Assembly (NCBI GenBank): GCA_017938925.1
Contig: JAGBAO010000008.1
Span: forward strand, 62,001 to 126,000
Source: Bacteroidales bacterium
GTDB taxonomy: Bacteria; Bacteroidota; Bacteroidia; Bacteroidales; UBA932
Reading direction: 5' to 3'
DNA length: 64,000 nucleotides
In this document: positions 52,643-62,390 of the stretch, in pieces
Position numbering within the stretch: the stretch's first letter is position 1
Layout of the letters: the number at the start of each line of letters is the position of its first letter
Notes under the pieces: model-generated
The model's input: only the letters and a program-made list of their open reading frames with translations
Told to the model about the DNA's origin: nothing
The model's database searches: none
Position numbers and translations under genes: made by a program

Positions 52643-53182
52643 ATGACGGACAGCGAGATCATAAGCATATATAACAGCGGCCAGCATGAAAAGGCATTCA
52701 ACAATATAGTCGACACCTACACGGAAAGACTGTATTGGCACGTCCGTCGCTTCCTGTGCAGCCATGAAGACACCAACGACCTGCTGCAGGACATATTCAT
52801 CAAGGTCTGGTCGGCCCTGCCGACTTTCAGAGGCGAGGCTCAGCTCTACACCTGGCTCTACAGGATTGCCACCAACATGGTCCTGAACCATCTTCGCAAA
52901 CAGAAGTTGAGGGCTCTGGTATCCTTCGACTCCGCATATGACATACTCGAAAAGAAGATAGACGAAGATGCCTATTTCAATGGTAACGAACTACAGAGGG
53001 AGCTGCACAAAGCCATACAACGACTTCCGGAAAAGCAGCGTATCGTGTTCTGTTTCAGATATTTCGACGAGATGAAATATGAGGAGATCTCAGAGATCAC
53101 AGACACGTCAGTCGGAGCTCTGAAGGCATCTTACCACCACGCATACAACAAAATCAAGGACGAACTTCGAAAAAGATTCTAA
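52643..53182 (+). CDS. ECF-type RNA polymerase sigma factor
   Basis: 179 residues. Region 2: RFLCSHEDTNDLLQDIFIKV (about 38-57) and FRGEAQLYTWLYRIATNMVL (about 63-82). Region 4: RLPEKQRIVFCFRYFDEMKY and EISEITDTSVGALKASYHHA (about 150-170). It lacks further domains, as ECF factors do. Followed by a single-pass membrane protein and a periplasmic Spy-like protein, so an envelope-stress role is likely. A TATTTTTG box at 52560-52567 may be its promoter. Confidence 0.94.
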   Translation: MTDSEIISIYNSGQHEKAFNNIVDTYTERLYWHVRRFLCSHEDTNDLLQDIFIKVWSALPTFRGEAQLYTWLYRIATNMVLNHLRKQKLRALVSFDSAYDILEKKIDEDAYFNGNELQRELHKAIQRLPEKQRIVFCFRYFDEMKYEEISEITDTSVGALKASYHHAYNKIKDELRKRF

Positions 53183-53234
53183 AACTGACTTACAAGAATA
53201 AACCTTTTAAAGAAAAAAGTGTCAAAGTCACGCT

Positions 53235-53636
53235 ATGAAAACAAATGATAAAGACATACTTGCCACAAGGAGCGAGCTTAGACAGCAGCCATACGGGGTG
53301 CCCGAAGGCTATTTCGACTCGTTCAAGGCAGAAATGTCGGGAAAGCTTCCGCAAGCCGATGCCGGACCATGGAAAAAGTCCATGCCTTATGTCGCAGCTG
53401 CTGCATCTCTCGCCCTGCTGATTTCTGCCGGAGCACTGACCTTGGGCAGCTTCCAGTCAGAAGACACTCTCAGCCAGGAAGATTACATCCTGTTCTCGGA
53501 CAATCTAATCAGTACCGACATTTACGAAGACCCTTCTGCCTATCAGGTTGCAGATGCCGAACTTCTGGATGACGAAATCATAGAATATCTCATATATACA
53601 GGAGTATCTCCTGAAATAATAGAACTCTCAAAATAA
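53235..53636 (+). CDS. Small membrane protein, possible anti-sigma factor
   Basis: 133 residues. A cytoplasmic N-terminus with PYGVPEGYFDSF (about residues 17-28), a motif common in small proteins after Bacteroidota sigma genes, one membrane segment (about 50-70) and an acidic periplasmic C-terminus. Size, topology and place right after the sigma gene fit an anti-sigma factor, but no anti-sigma zinc motif is visible. Confidence 0.7.
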   Translation: MKTNDKDILATRSELRQQPYGVPEGYFDSFKAEMSGKLPQADAGPWKKSMPYVAAAASLALLISAGALTLGSFQSEDTLSQEDYILFSDNLISTDIYEDPSAYQVADAELLDDEIIEYLIYTGVSPEIIELSK

Positions 53637-53643
53637 TAAAGCC

Positions 53644-54111
53644 ATGAAGAATCTGCTTTACACATTGATAATCTCCGCACTAATGCTTGCGGGAGCCGGA
53701 CAGGCACAGGCACAGAAGAAATGCGACGACGGATGGAAGGAGAAGATGATGAGCGAAAAGATCGCATTCCTGACACACGAAATCAATATCACTCCGGAAG
53801 AGGCTCAGGCCTTCTGGCCGGTCTATAACAAGATAGAGAAGGAAAAGGACGAGGCCAGACATCAGGCATTCAAGTCTCACAAGGCCATGTCCTCTGCTCT
53901 TGAAGAAGGAAAATCAGAAAAAGAGCTGTCAGCACTTCTTGACGCATACGTGGCGGCAAAGGTCAGACAGGATGAAGTGGACAACGGTGCCACAGAAATC
54001 TACAAGACTGTTCTGCCTTTGGAAAAGGTAGTCAAGCTGTATGTGGCTGAGGAAAAATTCCGTCGCCAGTACATCCACAAGCTGCACAAGGGATCAGGAG
54101 AAAAGAGATAG
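53644..54111 (+). CDS. Periplasmic Spy/CpxP-like protein
   Basis: 155 residues with a signal peptide (1-23, ending AQAQ). The mature part is helical and charged; IAFLTHEINITPEEAQAFWP (about 38-57) resembles the LTxxQ-type segment of Spy/CpxP stress chaperones or metal-resistance sensors. Third gene of the ECF sigma operon. It ends 1 bp before the stop of the convergent methyltransferase. Confidence 0.78.
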   Translation: MKNLLYTLIISALMLAGAGQAQAQKKCDDGWKEKMMSEKIAFLTHEINITPEEAQAFWPVYNKIEKEKDEARHQAFKSHKAMSSALEEGKSEKELSALLDAYVAAKVRQDEVDNGATEIYKTVLPLEKVVKLYVAEEKFRRQYIHKLHKGSGEKR

Positions 54112-54112
54112 G

Positions 54113-54913
54113 TCAGGCGAACAGATAGAAATCACGGGTGAGGGAAAGGTACTCTTGAGTATACTTTCCCTCATTCTGTATTGTGAGGACTGTGTCCTCC
54201 GGGGTCTCACATCTTTGTCTTGAAAATTCAGCTATCACACGGCTCGGGGCCTTGCGGGGCACTGTGCGGACTCTTGTAATACGGAACAGATGCAGACCGC
54301 ACATCCTGGCATGACGGGTCAGTGCACGTTCCTGATCGGCAGGGAGGACTATGGCGAAACGGCCTTCCTCAGTCAGACGCTTAGCAGAAAACTCAAGAAG
54401 TTCCCGGTAAGAGAGGCCTGAACCGGTGTGACGGGCATTGTTGCGACGCTCCTGAGGAGCTTCCAGAGAATCATCGAAATATGGAGGATTAGAGAATATG
54501 AGGTCGTATCTGACTCCCTCCGCCAAGTCTGCGGCATACTCTTCCAAAGAGGTCTGAGTCACACTCATATGCTGTCCCCATGGGGAGTTCCTGAAATTCG
54601 TTGCCGCCTCAGTAGCTGACGGTTCGTCTATATCAATGGCTTCGACCCTAAAACCGCTTTGAACAGATTCCCGCTCCTGCACCGTCATTTCCGGCATTTT
54701 TCCCGTCTCGACCGGGAATTCCTCCGACAACCTCTGCGCAGCCATCAGAGCGATGGTTCCTGTTCCGGTACCCACGTCCAGAAGCCTTCTGTCCTGAGGC
54801 AGAAGGGTCATGACCGCTCCGAGCAGCACCCCGTCGGTATTTACCTTCATGGCACTGCGTTCGTTCATGACATTGAATTTCTTGAAACGGAATATGCTTG
54901 CAGATTTTTCCAT
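54113..54913 (-). CDS. tRNA1(Val) A37 N6-methyltransferase-like (TrmN6/YfiC)
   Basis: 266 residues. FRFKKFNVMNERSAMKVNTD (about residues 8-27) is the family start; RLLDVGTGTGTIALMAAQRL (about 43-62) is SAM motif I; FSNPPYFDDSL (about 145) is the NPPY catalytic motif of N6-adenine methyltransferases. Its C-terminal coding region contains a 15-bp inverted repeat (54139-54173) that may terminate both converging transcripts. Confidence 0.9.
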   Translation of the reverse strand: MEKSASIFRFKKFNVMNERSAMKVNTDGVLLGAVMTLLPQDRRLLDVGTGTGTIALMAAQRLSEEFPVETGKMPEMTVQERESVQSGFRVEAIDIDEPSATEAATNFRNSPWGQHMSVTQTSLEEYAADLAEGVRYDLIFSNPPYFDDSLEAPQERRNNARHTGSGLSYRELLEFSAKRLTEEGRFAIVLPADQERALTRHARMCGLHLFRITRVRTVPRKAPSRVIAEFSRQRCETPEDTVLTIQNEGKYTQEYLSLTRDFYLFA

Positions 54914-54979
54914 TTGCTACGTTAGTCGTAATAGGCTTGCCGCTTGAGAGGCAGCGAAATAAATTACAGAAGAAAAAGT

Positions 54980-55630
54980 CTATACGAACTGACCGTCAAC
55001 CATGAAGAGAGATCGGTCGCACATCTTTGCCAGATCCGGATCATGCGTCACGATCACCACAGTCTGGCCATATTTTTCACGCAGACGGAAAAACAGATTA
55101 TGAATTTCCTCCTTGGTCCTTGTGTCCAGATTGCCGGAGGGTTCATCTGCAAAAAGTACTGCCGGACGGTTGATCAGCGCCCTGGCTATCGCCACTCTCT
55201 GCTGCTCTCCTCCGGAAAGTTCGGAAGGTTTGTGATCCAGACGTCCGCCCAGCCCCATATCCTCAAGCAGGGCCACAGCTTCCTTTTCTGCATCCTTCCT
55301 GGAACGTCCTGCAATGAATGCTGGAATCATTACATTTTCAAGAGCAGTGAATTCCGGCAAGAGGTGATGAAACTGAAACACAAACCCAAGACGCCTGTTT
55401 CTGAACTCAGCCAAAGACTTCTCTCCAAGTTTGAGCACATCAGTCCCGTCAATGAGCAGTTCTCCGGAATCCGGTGTGGACAATGTGCCGAGAATCTGCA
55501 GCAGAGTAGATTTGCCAGCACCAGAGGCACCCATAATGGAAACCACCTCGGACTTCTTCACCTCAAGATCAATCCCCTTCAGGACTTTCAGAGTCCCGAA
55601 CGACTTCTCAATATTCCTTACCTGAATCAT
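54980..55630 (-). CDS. lolD: Lipoprotein-releasing ABC transporter ATPase
   Basis: 216 residues from ATG 55630 ([12 protein letters not shown]). Walker [10 protein letters not shown] (about 38-46), Q-loop [12 protein letters not shown], signature [15 protein letters not shown] (about 138-152) and Walker [15 protein letters not shown] are intact. [14 protein letters not shown] is the LolD-specific segment. LolD powers release of lipoproteins from the inner membrane; lolC/E genes are not adjacent. Confidence 0.92.
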   Translation of the reverse strand: MIQVRNIEKSFGTLKVLKGIDLEVKKSEVVSIMGASGAGKSTLLQILGTLSTPDSGELLIDGTDVLKLGEKSLAEFRNRRLGFVFQFHHLLPEFTALENVMIPAFIAGRSRKDAEKEAVALLEDMGLGGRLDHKPSELSGGEQQRVAIARALINRPAVLFADEPSGNLDTRTKEEIHNLFFRLREKYGQTVVIVTHDPDLAKMCDRSLFMVDGQFV

Positions 55631-55688
55631 ATCTGAACTATTATGCCGCGAAGTTAACAAATAATTTCCTCTGGCACGAAGTTTTGCT

Positions 55689-55696
55689 TATCTTTG
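55689..55696 (+). promoter_or_regulatory. -7 box of the DUF3298-like lipoprotein gene
   Basis: TATCTTTG, 20 bp before the ATG; TTTC near -33 is a weak partner. Confidence 0.55.
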
Positions 55697-55709
55697 AAGA
55701 CAGAACATC

Positions 55710-56486
55710 ATGCTTATGAAGAAGATTGCATACATACTCGCCGGAATGGCCTTCTCCGCATGGATTTCCGGATGCGGAACAAATGAGATTGTGACTCAGG
55801 ACATAGACAGCACATACGGAGCGGCCCTTTGTGAAGGATATAAAGATTCCCTGATCTTGGAAATTTCCCTGGAATGGCCTGTCAGCGGGCTGCCGGCCGT
55901 AGCCATGGAAAACATCCACAAAGATCTGGTTTCCAGCATATTCGGCAAAGAGTATACGTCGAAGGACATTGAAACAGCCATAGGACTGTACCAGCAGTCT
56001 GAAACCGAAGACTACCGCACAAACTGCAACAGTTTCAAAGAAATGATCCGGCAGGAAGGCGAGGAGCCTGTGGAGGGTCTGTTCACCTGGATCAAGACCA
56101 TTGACGGAGAGTTTCTCCCTCCGTATAAGAATAAGCAGAGCTTCCAGCTTAGCACATACGGCTACACCGGGGGTGCCCATGGAATAGATTCCGAAAAAGG
56201 AATGACATTCGACCTGTCCAGCGGAAGACTGATAACTGAAAACGATCTCTTCATCAGGGAATACAAGCCGGAACTGTCACGCATACTGACAGCCCACCTG
56301 CAGGAGTCCGTCAGCGAAGACATCTATGAATCGCTCTTCATCAAGGCCATCGAACCAAACGGAAACTTCGTCATAGCTCCCGAAGGCATGACATATATAT
56401 ACAACCGCTACGAAATAGGCCCGTACGTCAGCGGAATCGTCCGCGTCACCGTTCCTTGGGAGGAACTTGAAGGGCTCATGAGATAA
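55710..56486 (+). CDS. DUF3298/RsiV-type lipoprotein
   Basis: 258 residues (256 if it starts at the third residue, Met). Lipobox WISGC (Cys22). The C-terminal DUF3298-like region has LSTYGYTGGAHGIDSEKGMT (about 148-167), with the hallmark TGGAHG, then FDLSSGRLITENDLF. Related domains occur in RsiV and PdaC-type proteins that bind or sense cell-wall material. Role here unknown. Its end overlaps the convergent GH97 gene by 11 bp. Confidence 0.82.
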   Translation: MLMKKIAYILAGMAFSAWISGCGTNEIVTQDIDSTYGAALCEGYKDSLILEISLEWPVSGLPAVAMENIHKDLVSSIFGKEYTSKDIETAIGLYQQSETEDYRTNCNSFKEMIRQEGEEPVEGLFTWIKTIDGEFLPPYKNKQSFQLSTYGYTGGAHGIDSEKGMTFDLSSGRLITENDLFIREYKPELSRILTAHLQESVSEDIYESLFIKAIEPNGNFVIAPEGMTYIYNRYEIGPYVSGIVRVTVPWEELEGLMR

Positions 56487-58455
56487 TCAGGACTACACCG
56501 TCATTTTTATTAACAGTCAGGACTGCATCTGCCTTGCAGTTTTTTCTTTCCGGAATATTCCCTCCTGATATTACAGCAATCTCATCCGGATTACAATCAA
56601 GTCCGGCTAGAATATCCTCAATCTTTACCTCTAACGGCACATCCTGTGCATTCACGGCCGCCACATACCATTTGCCGGCATATCTTCTCGCAAGGACAAC
56701 AGACTCTCCCGGACGGCCAGAGATATATACAGTATCATCCCATACAACAGGGACTTCACGTATGAAATCCAGACACACAGGCGACGAACCTGTCAGATTG
56801 TCTGGTGTCAGGGCGAAATTCTGAACGGGATTCTGATAAAGGACACATGTAGCCAACTGGAATACGTCTGTGGTTCTTCGGATATTCCCTCTCTCTCCTG
56901 TCCTATCCAGACGTCGGTTCAGAAAGCATCCACCATATTCCATACTGCCCACGGCATTACGGACGAATGGATGAAGAGTGGCGCAAACTGCCTCCATATC
57001 ACATTCAGACTGCTTGAACACCATATTCTCAGATGCTCTAACCGCCTCACTGCCCACGTAATTAGGATACATCCTCTCCCAGCCGCGAGGAAGCGTGCAG
57101 CCATGAAATATTACCATTAGTCCATGATCATCTGCGTCACTCAGAATAGCATCATAATACCTCATGGTCTCCTGTTTGTCTCCGCCGAAGAAATCCACCT
57201 TGATTCCCTTTATACCCAACGACCTCATCCACCTCATATCTCTCTTTCTTTGTACGGGATCGCACATGACATTCACAGGACTTTGCACAATATCATTCCA
57301 CCATCCGCTGGAACTGTACCAAAGGAACAGGTCAACATTCTTTGAAGACGCATAGGCTGCAAGTCTTTCCAACCCGTCATATCCCAGGTTCATATCCCAA
57401 CCGGCATCTACAAGAAGGTAATCAAAACCCATCTCTGCGGCAAGATCCACATACAGCATCTGATCCTCCATATTCATACTGGCATCCTGCCATACTATCC
57501 AGCTCCACGCGCCCTTGCCATACACATATTTGTTTTCCGATTCATAACGAGGTGCAACATGATTCCATGTAACCGTAGTTTCAACAATCGGTTTCAAGGT
57601 CTCTCCAAGAGTGATTGTTCTCCATGGAGTAGCTCCAGGAATGGAGAATGCCGGTTCCACTGTGCCGTTTCCGTTGTTTTCCTCCGGCATTGGAAACTCC
57701 ATCTCATATCTGGCCCTGAACTCCTTACCGCAAGGATGCAGGGCACATTCTCCGAGACGGGAAGCACAATATCTGCCGTCAACTCCGGTCTCACTCACCA
57801 GAACCCATCCCTTGTCAACGATCTCAAAAAGGCAAGGGAACGTGTATCCATGTCCGAACTCTGATGGTTCAGACACCAGTTTCCCAATACCATAATGCTC
57901 CTCATAACTCGGTTTGGTGCGTTTCCAATCCACCATGGCATGGCTTTGCGGTGTCAGAAATGTCCTGACTCTAGAATGTGCTGCATCATCCAGAAAACAA
58001 AATTCCGTGAGTTCATCCAGAATCCTTACACTTCCCCTATCTCCATCCTTTGGCAGCAGATATCTGAACGCCACATCATTAGGACTGACCATGAATTCCA
58101 CATCAACATTCTGCCCCAGAGGGTTCTTGAACCGGCACACTGCTCTAGTTGCAGAATAATGCACGTCGGACTTCTTTATTCTGTCAAGACGATAGTCTCC
58201 TGTGACTGTTTCTTTTGCAACACTCTCTAACTCAAGCTTCGAAAAGTCACCGATATCTGCAACGAATCCCAGATGCGAGATATCCATCAAATGCTTTCCG
58301 GAGTGCCACACACCACATTCTGCGACTCCATCAGTCACAACGATACGAATCTCAGTCTTTCCTGCAGGATCCGACACTTCAGCCTGAGGTTTTGCATTTA
58401 AGAATTCAACAGCACAAGACAACACCAAGACTGGAAATAACAGGTTTCTGCTCAT
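56476..58455 (-). CDS. Glycoside hydrolase family 97, retaining type
   Basis: 659 residues with a signal peptide (about 1-21). The family's N-terminal beta-sandwich, central barrel and C-terminal domain can be followed: YVYGKGAWSWIVWQDASMNM (about 320), FDYLLVDAGWDMNLGY, and SLGIKGIKVDFFGGDKQ (about 413-429), whose Asp is at the nucleophile position of retaining GH97 enzymes. Known retaining members are alpha-galactosidases and, in Bacteroides, a beta-L-arabinopyranosidase. Its place in an L-arabinose operon (TAATG overlap with araB) makes the latter activity attractive, by inference. Confidence 0.9.
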   Translation of the reverse strand: MSRNLLFPVLVLSCAVEFLNAKPQAEVSDPAGKTEIRIVVTDGVAECGVWHSGKHLMDISHLGFVADIGDFSKLELESVAKETVTGDYRLDRIKKSDVHYSATRAVCRFKNPLGQNVDVEFMVSPNDVAFRYLLPKDGDRGSVRILDELTEFCFLDDAAHSRVRTFLTPQSHAMVDWKRTKPSYEEHYGIGKLVSEPSEFGHGYTFPCLFEIVDKGWVLVSETGVDGRYCASRLGECALHPCGKEFRARYEMEFPMPEENNGNGTVEPAFSIPGATPWRTITLGETLKPIVETTVTWNHVAPRYESENKYVYGKGAWSWIVWQDASMNMEDQMLYVDLAAEMGFDYLLVDAGWDMNLGYDGLERLAAYASSKNVDLFLWYSSSGWWNDIVQSPVNVMCDPVQRKRDMRWMRSLGIKGIKVDFFGGDKQETMRYYDAILSDADDHGLMVIFHGCTLPRGWERMYPNYVGSEAVRASENMVFKQSECDMEAVCATLHPFVRNAVGSMEYGGCFLNRRLDRTGERGNIRRTTDVFQLATCVLYQNPVQNFALTPDNLTGSSPVCLDFIREVPVVWDDTVYISGRPGESVVLARRYAGKWYVAAVNAQDVPLEVKIEDILAGLDCNPDEIAVISGGNIPERKNCKADAVLTVNKNDGVVLIIS

Positions 58456-60137
58456 TATCTATACAATTCTTTTTCTGTGAAACATCCCAGCTTACGATAT
58501 CTTTCGTAGAGCAGGGTGTATTTTTCATGCCGGGCTTCACATGGCTGATATTCCTTAGCGAAGCCGGAGTTCATTGCAGCAATTGCATCCTCGACCTTGC
58601 CATAAAGTCCGGCTGCCGTGGCTGCAAACATTGCTGCACCCAGGGCACAAGCCTGGTCTGTGTTGCAGACCTTAATCGGCATTCCGAGCACATCGCTCAT
58701 CACCTGCATCACGAAAGGAGACTTCAATGCTATACCGCCGATTCCTATCACGGAGTCAATTATGCAGCCCTCTGAAATAAAGCGGTCTGCAATAGCCTTG
58801 GTGCCGAATGCTGTCGCTTCGACAAGTGCACGGAATATTTTTGGAGCAGTGGTTCCCAAAGTGAACCCGGCTATGGTTCCCTGAAGGAGCTGGTTCGCAT
58901 CCGGAGTCCTTCTGCCGTTGATCCAGTCTGTTGCGATCATGGTGCTTTCCTCAATGGGTATTCTCTCGGCCTCGGCCGTGAGATCTGCAAGTATCCTGTC
59001 GCAGGTTTCTTCCACAACTGTCTCCATCTGCTCCGAAGTCAGAATCCCTCCCAGCGAAGTTGCCGGCAGACTCTTTCTGACAGGGAACTCCAGCACCCTG
59101 CGGAACATGGCATACACATCTCCGAATGAAGACTGGCCTGCTTCAAGTCCGATCATTCCCGGTATTACAGAGCCGTCGACCTGACCGCATATCCCCTTGA
59201 TGAGCTTGTCACCGACTTCCTCATACGAAGCCACCATGATGTCGCATGTGGATGTTCCTATTACACGCACTAGAGTGTTCGGAGTCACAGCCGCGCCTAC
59301 TGCACCCATATGACAGTCAAAGGCTCCTCCTGCAACCACGACATCTGTGCTCAGCCCCAGACGCTCAGCCCACTCAGGACATAGTGTTCCGACAGGCTTG
59401 TCCGCCGTCTCGGTCTGTTCGAACATCCTGGCTCTGAATCCTGCCAGTCTCGGCTCGATCTGCACCAGGAACTCTTCAGGCGGAAGTCCTCCCCATTTCT
59501 CATGCCACATGGCCTTATGGCCTTCTGCACAACGGCTGCGGACAACATTCCTGACGTCAGTCACTCCGGTCATAACCGCCGGAAGCCACTCACAATGTTC
59601 CACAAGGGAATATGCCTTGGAAGCCACTGCGTCATTGTTTCTAAGAACATGAGCAGCCTTCGCCCATAGCCATTCGGCTGAATATATTCCTCCTTCATAC
59701 TGGGAATAATCGACTGCTGAGGATTTGCAAAGGGCGTTTATATGAGCCGCCTCCTGCACCGCTGTGTGATCCTTCCAAAGGATGAACATCGCATCCGGAT
59801 CCTCCTCGAAACCGGGCAGCAGTGACAGAGGGGTTCCGGTCGAGTCGGTAAACACCGGAGTGGATCCTGTTGTATCGAAAGCGATTCCAACGACATTTGC
59901 AGCCACCTCTGAAGGACAGGTATCCAATGCTTCACGAACACTGGTCTCAAGCACTTCAAGATAATCCTTCGGGTGCTGTCTCCACTGATTCGCCTCAGGA
60001 ACACAATAGAGCCCTTTCTTCCAGCGCGGATAATACTTCACGGAAGAGGCAAGAATCTCTCCCGTATGCGCCTCAACTACAAGAGCACGAGCTGAATCAG
60101 TTCCATAGTCCAGGCCTATCACATATTTTCTTTCCAT
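58455..60137 (-). CDS. araB: L-ribulokinase
   Basis: 560 residues. FGGY-family kinase that phosphorylates L-ribulose. N-terminal IGLDYGTDSARALVVEAHTG (residues 8-27) is the phosphate-binding start of the AraB subgroup; GGAFDCHMGAVGAAVTPN (about 272-289), GQSSFGDVYAMFRRVL and GIALKSPFVMQVMSDVLGMP (about 475) follow. It lies 6 bp after araA and overlaps the GH97 gene by one base. Confidence 0.96.
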   Translation of the reverse strand: MERKYVIGLDYGTDSARALVVEAHTGEILASSVKYYPRWKKGLYCVPEANQWRQHPKDYLEVLETSVREALDTCPSEVAANVVGIAFDTTGSTPVFTDSTGTPLSLLPGFEEDPDAMFILWKDHTAVQEAAHINALCKSSAVDYSQYEGGIYSAEWLWAKAAHVLRNNDAVASKAYSLVEHCEWLPAVMTGVTDVRNVVRSRCAEGHKAMWHEKWGGLPPEEFLVQIEPRLAGFRARMFEQTETADKPVGTLCPEWAERLGLSTDVVVAGGAFDCHMGAVGAAVTPNTLVRVIGTSTCDIMVASYEEVGDKLIKGICGQVDGSVIPGMIGLEAGQSSFGDVYAMFRRVLEFPVRKSLPATSLGGILTSEQMETVVEETCDRILADLTAEAERIPIEESTMIATDWINGRRTPDANQLLQGTIAGFTLGTTAPKIFRALVEATAFGTKAIADRFISEGCIIDSVIGIGGIALKSPFVMQVMSDVLGMPIKVCNTDQACALGAAMFAATAAGLYGKVEDAIAAMNSGFAKEYQPCEARHEKYTLLYERYRKLGCFTEKELYR

Positions 60138-60143
60138 AGAAGC

Positions 60144-61679
60144 TTAGTTAAGAGCCTTGTTGAGCATATAGTAGACCTCGTTCATGCGGAGTTCCTTCTT
60201 GAAACCGCTCAAGGTGGTGTCTGCATTTATATGAAGCATCTCTATTCCCGCAATCTCAGCATAATCCTCCCAATATTCGGAAGTCAGGTCGTATGAGAAG
60301 CATGAGTGGTGGGTGCCTCCTGCAAGAATCCATGCACCGGCTCCCACTTCGAAGTCCGGCATCGGAATCCAGAGGGCACTTGCCACCGGAAGCTTAGGAA
60401 GAGGCTTCGGCTCTATGCATTTCACATCGTTCACGATGAGACGGAAGCGGTTGCCCAGATCCACGACAGTGGCTGTGCAGCCAGTACCTACCTTGCTTGT
60501 GAACACCAGACGCGCAGTCTGACTCTTTCTTATACCAATTCCGAGAAAATGAACTTCAAGACGCGGCCTTGACGCTGCTATCATAGGGCATATTTCCAAC
60601 ATATGGGACTGAAGGATGGAACTCTCTGCACCATTGAAATTGAGGGTATAGTCTTCGAGGAATGAACATCCGCCGTCCAGTCCCTGGTTCATCACCCAGA
60701 CAGTGCGGTAGAGTGCGGCAGACTTCCAGTCTCCTTCCGCTCCGAAACCGTAGCCCTCTGCCATGAGACGCTGAGAAGCCAGACCCGGGATCTGGTCGAA
60801 ATAGTTACATTCCATATCCACATCACCAAGGTCGTCGAAATTGGTTGTGAATCCCTTGGCTCCCTTGTCCTTGAGTATCGCCCTGATTGCAAGCTCGGCC
60901 CTGGCGGAATTCCACACCTTCATATATGCCTCTGTCGCCTTGTCCTCCAGTGCCGCATCATGATCGTATAGTCTGAAATATTCCTGCACCAGCACATCCA
61001 CATCCTCATCCTTCACCCTCTTCTGATATGCCATCAGCTCACTCACCGGGCAATAGTCCACATGATAGCCCAGTCTCTGCTCTGCCTCAACCTTGTCGCC
61101 GTCTGTTACTGCCACATTGTTCATCTGGTCACCGAAACGGAGGATAAGCATATCCTGTGCGTCGGCCCAACCGGCGCAGACACGCATCCACACTGAGATT
61201 CTTTCCAGAGTGCTGTCGTCCTGCCAGTGTCCCACAACCACTTTGCGGCGGATACGCATGCGGGTGCATATATGTCCGAATTCACGGTCGCCGTGAGCCG
61301 ACTGGTTGAGATTCATGAAGTCCATGTCCATCGTGTCCCATGGAATCTCCCTGTTATACTGTGTGTGCAGATGGAGAAGGGGTTTCTTCAACTGAAGAAG
61401 GCCGTGGATCCACATCTTGGCAGGAGAGAAAGTGTGCATCCAGGTGATCACACCTATACACCTTTCGTCATTGTTTGCTGCCTTGAACACAGTCTCGACC
61501 TCTCTGGACGAATTGGCTGTTCCCTTATATACGACCCTGACCGGAAGCTTTCCCGAATCATTAAGTCCCTTTACCATTTCAGTGGAATGACCGTCAACGA
61601 CCTTGACAGCATCACCTCCGTAAAGAAGCTGTGCTCCTGTGACGAACCACACTTCATATTGATCGAATGCCTTAATCAT
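60144..61679 (-). CDS. araA: L-arabinose isomerase
   Basis: 511 residues. It converts L-arabinose to L-ribulose with Mn. EVWFVTGAQLLYGGDAVKVV (residues 9-28) is the family start; GVITWMHTFSPAKMWI (about 77), GYGFGAEGDWKSAAL (about 301, with the catalytic Glu) and ILAGGTHHSCFSYDLT (about 451, metal-binding His) are intact. It follows araD by 18 bp. Confidence 0.98.
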   Translation of the reverse strand: MIKAFDQYEVWFVTGAQLLYGGDAVKVVDGHSTEMVKGLNDSGKLPVRVVYKGTANSSREVETVFKAANNDERCIGVITWMHTFSPAKMWIHGLLQLKKPLLHLHTQYNREIPWDTMDMDFMNLNQSAHGDREFGHICTRMRIRRKVVVGHWQDDSTLERISVWMRVCAGWADAQDMLILRFGDQMNNVAVTDGDKVEAEQRLGYHVDYCPVSELMAYQKRVKDEDVDVLVQEYFRLYDHDAALEDKATEAYMKVWNSARAELAIRAILKDKGAKGFTTNFDDLGDVDMECNYFDQIPGLASQRLMAEGYGFGAEGDWKSAALYRTVWVMNQGLDGGCSFLEDYTLNFNGAESSILQSHMLEICPMIAASRPRLEVHFLGIGIRKSQTARLVFTSKVGTGCTATVVDLGNRFRLIVNDVKCIEPKPLPKLPVASALWIPMPDFEVGAGAWILAGGTHHSCFSYDLTSEYWEDYAEIAGIEMLHINADTTLSGFKKELRMNEVYYMLNKALN

Positions 61680-61697
61680 GATTTATAGTTTTATATG

Positions 61698-62387
61698 TTA
61701 TTTCTTCTGTCCGTAATATGCACCGGCACCATGCTTACGCAGGTAGTGCTTTACGACAAGTTCCGGATTCATTGAGGTTTGTGGGTTGAGAAGGAGCGAG
61801 ACAAAGGCCATATGGGCGCACTGTTCCATCACCTTTGCATTATATACTGCTTCTGCAGGGGTCTTACCCCATGTGAACGGACCGTGGTTTCTCACCAGAA
61901 CACCCGGAGTGTGGTCTGGTTCCAGTCCTTCGAATCTCTTCACTATCACGTTTCCTGTCTCGAGTTCATACTCTCCCTTTATCTGTTCGGAAGTCATCGT
62001 CTCAGTACAAGGGATATCCATATGGAAATAGTCGGAATGAGTCGTTCCTATGTTGGGAATATCCATTCCGGCCTGAGCCCAAGCTGTGGCATAAGTGGAA
62101 TGGGTATGGACGACACCGCCAATATTAGGGAATGCCCTGTACAGGGCCAGATGGGTCGGAGTGTCAGATGAGGGATTGAGAGTGCCGTCCACGACCTCGC
62201 CCGTGAGCAGGTCCACAGCCACCATGTCGTCCGGAGTCATCGAGTCGTAATCCACTCCGCTGGGCTTGATGACCACAATTCCCTTTTCGCGGTCGATGCC
62301 GGAAACATTACCCCATGTATATATCACAAGTCCCTGACGGACAAGTTCCAGGTTTGCCTGGAACACTTTTTCCTTGAGTGTCTTCAT
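61698..62387 (-). CDS. araD: L-ribulose-5-phosphate 4-epimerase
   Basis: 229 residues. Zinc enzyme of the class II aldolase/AraD family that makes D-xylulose 5-phosphate. [20 protein letters not shown] (about 24-43), [18 protein letters not shown] (about 90-107, zinc His pair), [16 protein letters not shown] and [15 protein letters not shown] (about 168) are complete. It starts 3 bp after the symporter stop. Confidence 0.97.
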   Translation of the reverse strand: MKTLKEKVFQANLELVRQGLVIYTWGNVSGIDREKGIVVIKPSGVDYDSMTPDDMVAVDLLTGEVVDGTLNPSSDTPTHLALYRAFPNIGGVVHTHSTYATAWAQAGMDIPNIGTTHSDYFHMDIPCTETMTSEQIKGEYELETGNVIVKRFEGLEPDHTPGVLVRNHGPFTWGKTPAEAVYNAKVMEQCAHMAFVSLLLNPQTSMNPELVVKHYLRKHGAGAYYGQKK

Positions 62388-62390
62388 ATC

